A stretch of 64,000 nt of DNA. Source: Jeotgalibacillus terrae (GTDB lineage Bacteria; Bacillota; Bacilli; Bacillales; Jeotgalibacillaceae). The position numbers and the translations under genes are program-made. Of the stretch, positions 62,649-64,000 are shown piece after piece. Position 1 is the first letter of the stretch; the number at the start of each line of letters is the position of its first letter. Below the pieces are notes generated by a model. The model was not told where the DNA came from, did not search any database, and saw only the letters and a program-made list of their open reading frames with translations. The stretch lies in contig NZ_JAFBDK010000019.1 of assembly GCF_016908195.1 (NCBI RefSeq), positions 1 through 64,000 on the forward strand, given 5' to 3'.

Positions 62649-62892
62649 ATGACCACCTGCTTTTTGACCAATTTAATATGGTTATTGTATCACAGTTGAA
62701 CGGCAGTCGTAGTGCCGGGGATTTCTCTTTTTTCACTGTAAAAAAGCAGTGATAAAACATTAAATGTAAGAAGTAAGCGTTAACAGATCAATTGCTCAGA
62801 AAAATCGTAAAAATGCTATTGTGTGCGTGGTACATTCTTGTTAGGATTACCTTTATTACAGCAAAGCGTTTACGCAAAGAAAGGACTACCTT

Positions 62893-64000
62893 ATGCAACA
62901 GAAAATACCTTTTTCAACTTATTTAATCATTGGCACTATGTTATTCGGCTTATTCTTCGGGGCAGGCAATCTGATTTTCCCGATTCAGCTTGGACAGCTG
63001 GCAGGTACTTCTTTCTGGCCGGCTCTGGCAGGTTTTCTTGTCACAGCAATTGGACTCCCGCTGCTTGGCATTCTTGCAATCGGATTATCAGGCAGCAAAG
63101 GGCTTCATGACCTGGCAAGCCGTGTACACCCATTATTCGGAACAGTTTTTGCACTCATTCTTTACTTAACAATCGGACCATTCTTTGCGATCCCTCGTAC
63201 TGCTACGGTTCCTTATACAGTCGGTTTCGAACCATTTGTGAGTACTGAGAGCAGCGGGTTATGGCTTGCTGTGTTCAGCTTTATCTTCTTTGCAATTGTT
63301 TATGTTTTATCATTGAAGGCTGAAAAAGTGATGGACATTGTCGGTAGGTACCTGACACCGGTTTTCTTATTTTTCCTGTCTATACTGATCATCACAGCCA
63401 TTATTCAGCCGATGGGCGGCTTCGGAGCCCCTGCAGCTGATTATCAGTCACTGCCGTTTATGAGCGGTTTCCGTGAAGGTTATAATACAATGGACGCACT
63501 AGGCGCACTGGCTTTTGGTATTATCGTGATCCATGCGATTAAGAATCTTGGCATTACTGATAAAAAAGCCATTGCAAGCACGACATTAAAGTCCGGACTG
63601 ATTGCAACAGGACTGATGATGCTAATCTATGGACTGATCACTTATATGGGTGCCACAAGCCCATCAGCAGTCGGTACTTTTGAAAATGGCGGACTGACAT
63701 TCGCAGCAGTTGCACAGCATTATTTCGGACCATTTGGCGCAATACTGCTTGCATTAATTATTGTACTCGCATGTGTGAAAACAAGTATTGGCCTGATCAT
63801 TGCCTGCAGTGAATTTTTCCACCAGCTTTACCCGAAGGTCAGCTATAAAACTTTCGTATTGATTTTATCTTTGATGTCCCTGCTAATCGCAAACTTCGGT
63901 TTAACAAATATCATTCAATACGCAGTCCCTGTACTGATGTTCCTGTACCCGCTTGCGATTGTACTGATTCTGCTTGGTCTGACGTCAAATCTGTTCGGTC
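62893..64000 (+). CDS. brnQ: Branched-chain amino acid transport system II carrier protein (partial)
   Basis: At least 369 residues before the window ends, frame open to the edge. BrnQ/LIVCS-family sodium-coupled importer of leucine, isoleucine and valine: N-terminal LFGLFFGAGNLIFPIQLGQL, then IGPFFAIPRTATVPYTVGFE, and a helical C-terminal part. ATG at 62893 has AAAGGA. The upstream gap shows ATTGCTCAGAAAAAT, which matches the CodY box at 11 of 15 positions; CodY control is only a weak inference. Confidence 0.93.
   Translation, partial: MQQKIPFSTYLIIGTMLFGLFFGAGNLIFPIQLGQLAGTSFWPALAGFLVTAIGLPLLGILAIGLSGSKGLHDLASRVHPLFGTVFALILYLTIGPFFAIPRTATVPYTVGFEPFVSTESSGLWLAVFSFIFFAIVYVLSLKAEKVMDIVGRYLTPVFLFFLSILIITAIIQPMGGFGAPAADYQSLPFMSGFREGYNTMDALGALAFGIIVIHAIKNLGITDKKAIASTTLKSGLIATGLMMLIYGLITYMGATSPSAVGTFENGGLTFAAVAQHYFGPFGAILLALIIVLACVKTSIGLIIACSEFFHQLYPKVSYKTFVLILSLMSLLIANFGLTNIIQYAVPVLMFLYPLAIVLILLGLTSNLFG

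Noticed and set aside
62649-62892. CodY box and T-box upstream of brnQ
   Set aside because: The best CodY match has four mismatches in 15, and no T-box elements are seen; not strong enough to call as a feature.

Overview
This window is a stretch of low-to-mid GC Firmicute chromosome from the order Bacillales (Bacillaceae or Planococcaceae-like; I cannot fix the genus). The evidence is strong AGGAGG-type Shine-Dalgarno sites, frequent TTG/GTG starts, U-tailed intrinsic terminators, sporulation-associated genes (kapB, kapD, yunB) and gene order. Most of the window follows the backbone I know from Bacillus subtilis, from the yug block through patB-kapB-kapD-yuxJ-pbpD, mrpABCDEFG, yuxO-yuiF-yuiE-yuiD-yuiC-yuiB-yuiA, yumB-yumC, yutM-yuzB-yutJ-yuzD-yutI-yutF-yutE-yutD and yunB-yunD-yunE-yunF. 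I see no prophage, transposase, CRISPR array or recognisable defence island.

Layout. 1-300: 5' end of a 16S rRNA gene (minus strand) with two tandem rrn promoters. 330-6.6 kb: EamA exporter, MgtC-type protein, tRNA-Ala(GGC), K+ channel, yugN, pgi, alcohol dehydrogenase, yuzA. 6.6-12.7 kb: an arginine/ornithine/proline catabolic block (glutamate dehydrogenase, rocD, rocA) with a RocR-like regulator that has lost the sigma-54 contact loop and Walker B acidic residues. 12.9-19 kb: yugI, then two adjacent paralogous membrane proteins of unknown function that interrupt the yug order, then an NSS transporter. 19-27 kb: patB, a cyclophilin lipoprotein, kapB, kapD, yuxJ, a class A PBP, yufK. 27.1-33 kb: complete seven-gene Mrp Na+/H+ antiporter operon behind a folded leader. 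33-47 kb: yuxO, yuiF, aminopeptidase, yuiDCBA, Nudix hydrolase, type II NADH dehydrogenase, ferredoxin-NADP reductase, Fe-S and redox genes. 47-54 kb: SOS-type Y-family polymerase, small proteins, NifU-like protein, dehydrogenase, HAD phosphatase. 53.7-57.6 kb: MetPS amino-acid importer with its tiny subunit, and an NhaC-family transporter behind a lysine riboswitch. 57.6-64 kb: yunB, HD-GYP phosphodiesterase, yunD/E/F and the start of brnQ.

The genes combine into a few themes: sodium and pH homeostasis (mrp, yuiF, sodium-coupled symporters), amino-acid catabolism and uptake (roc genes, MetPS, lysine transporter, BrnQ), respiratory NAD(P)H turnover and Fe-S biogenesis (yumB, yumC, yutJ, yutM, yutI), and cell envelope/sporulation.

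Less ordinary material lies between and beside the backbone genes: (i) three intergenic tandem arrays with the same 21-bp period but unrelated unit sequences; (ii) seven copies or remnants of a roughly 50-146 bp palindromic dispersed repeat; (iii) a three-stem terminator-like leader directly before rocD; (iv) the degenerate RocR; (v) the paralogous two-gene membrane system; (vi) a terminator whose 3' arm is the yunB Shine-Dalgarno. Three short genes (48417-48584, 53521-53682, metS at 53700-53810) were found by reading the sequence directly. All family assignments come from recognition of translated sequence, not from database searches.
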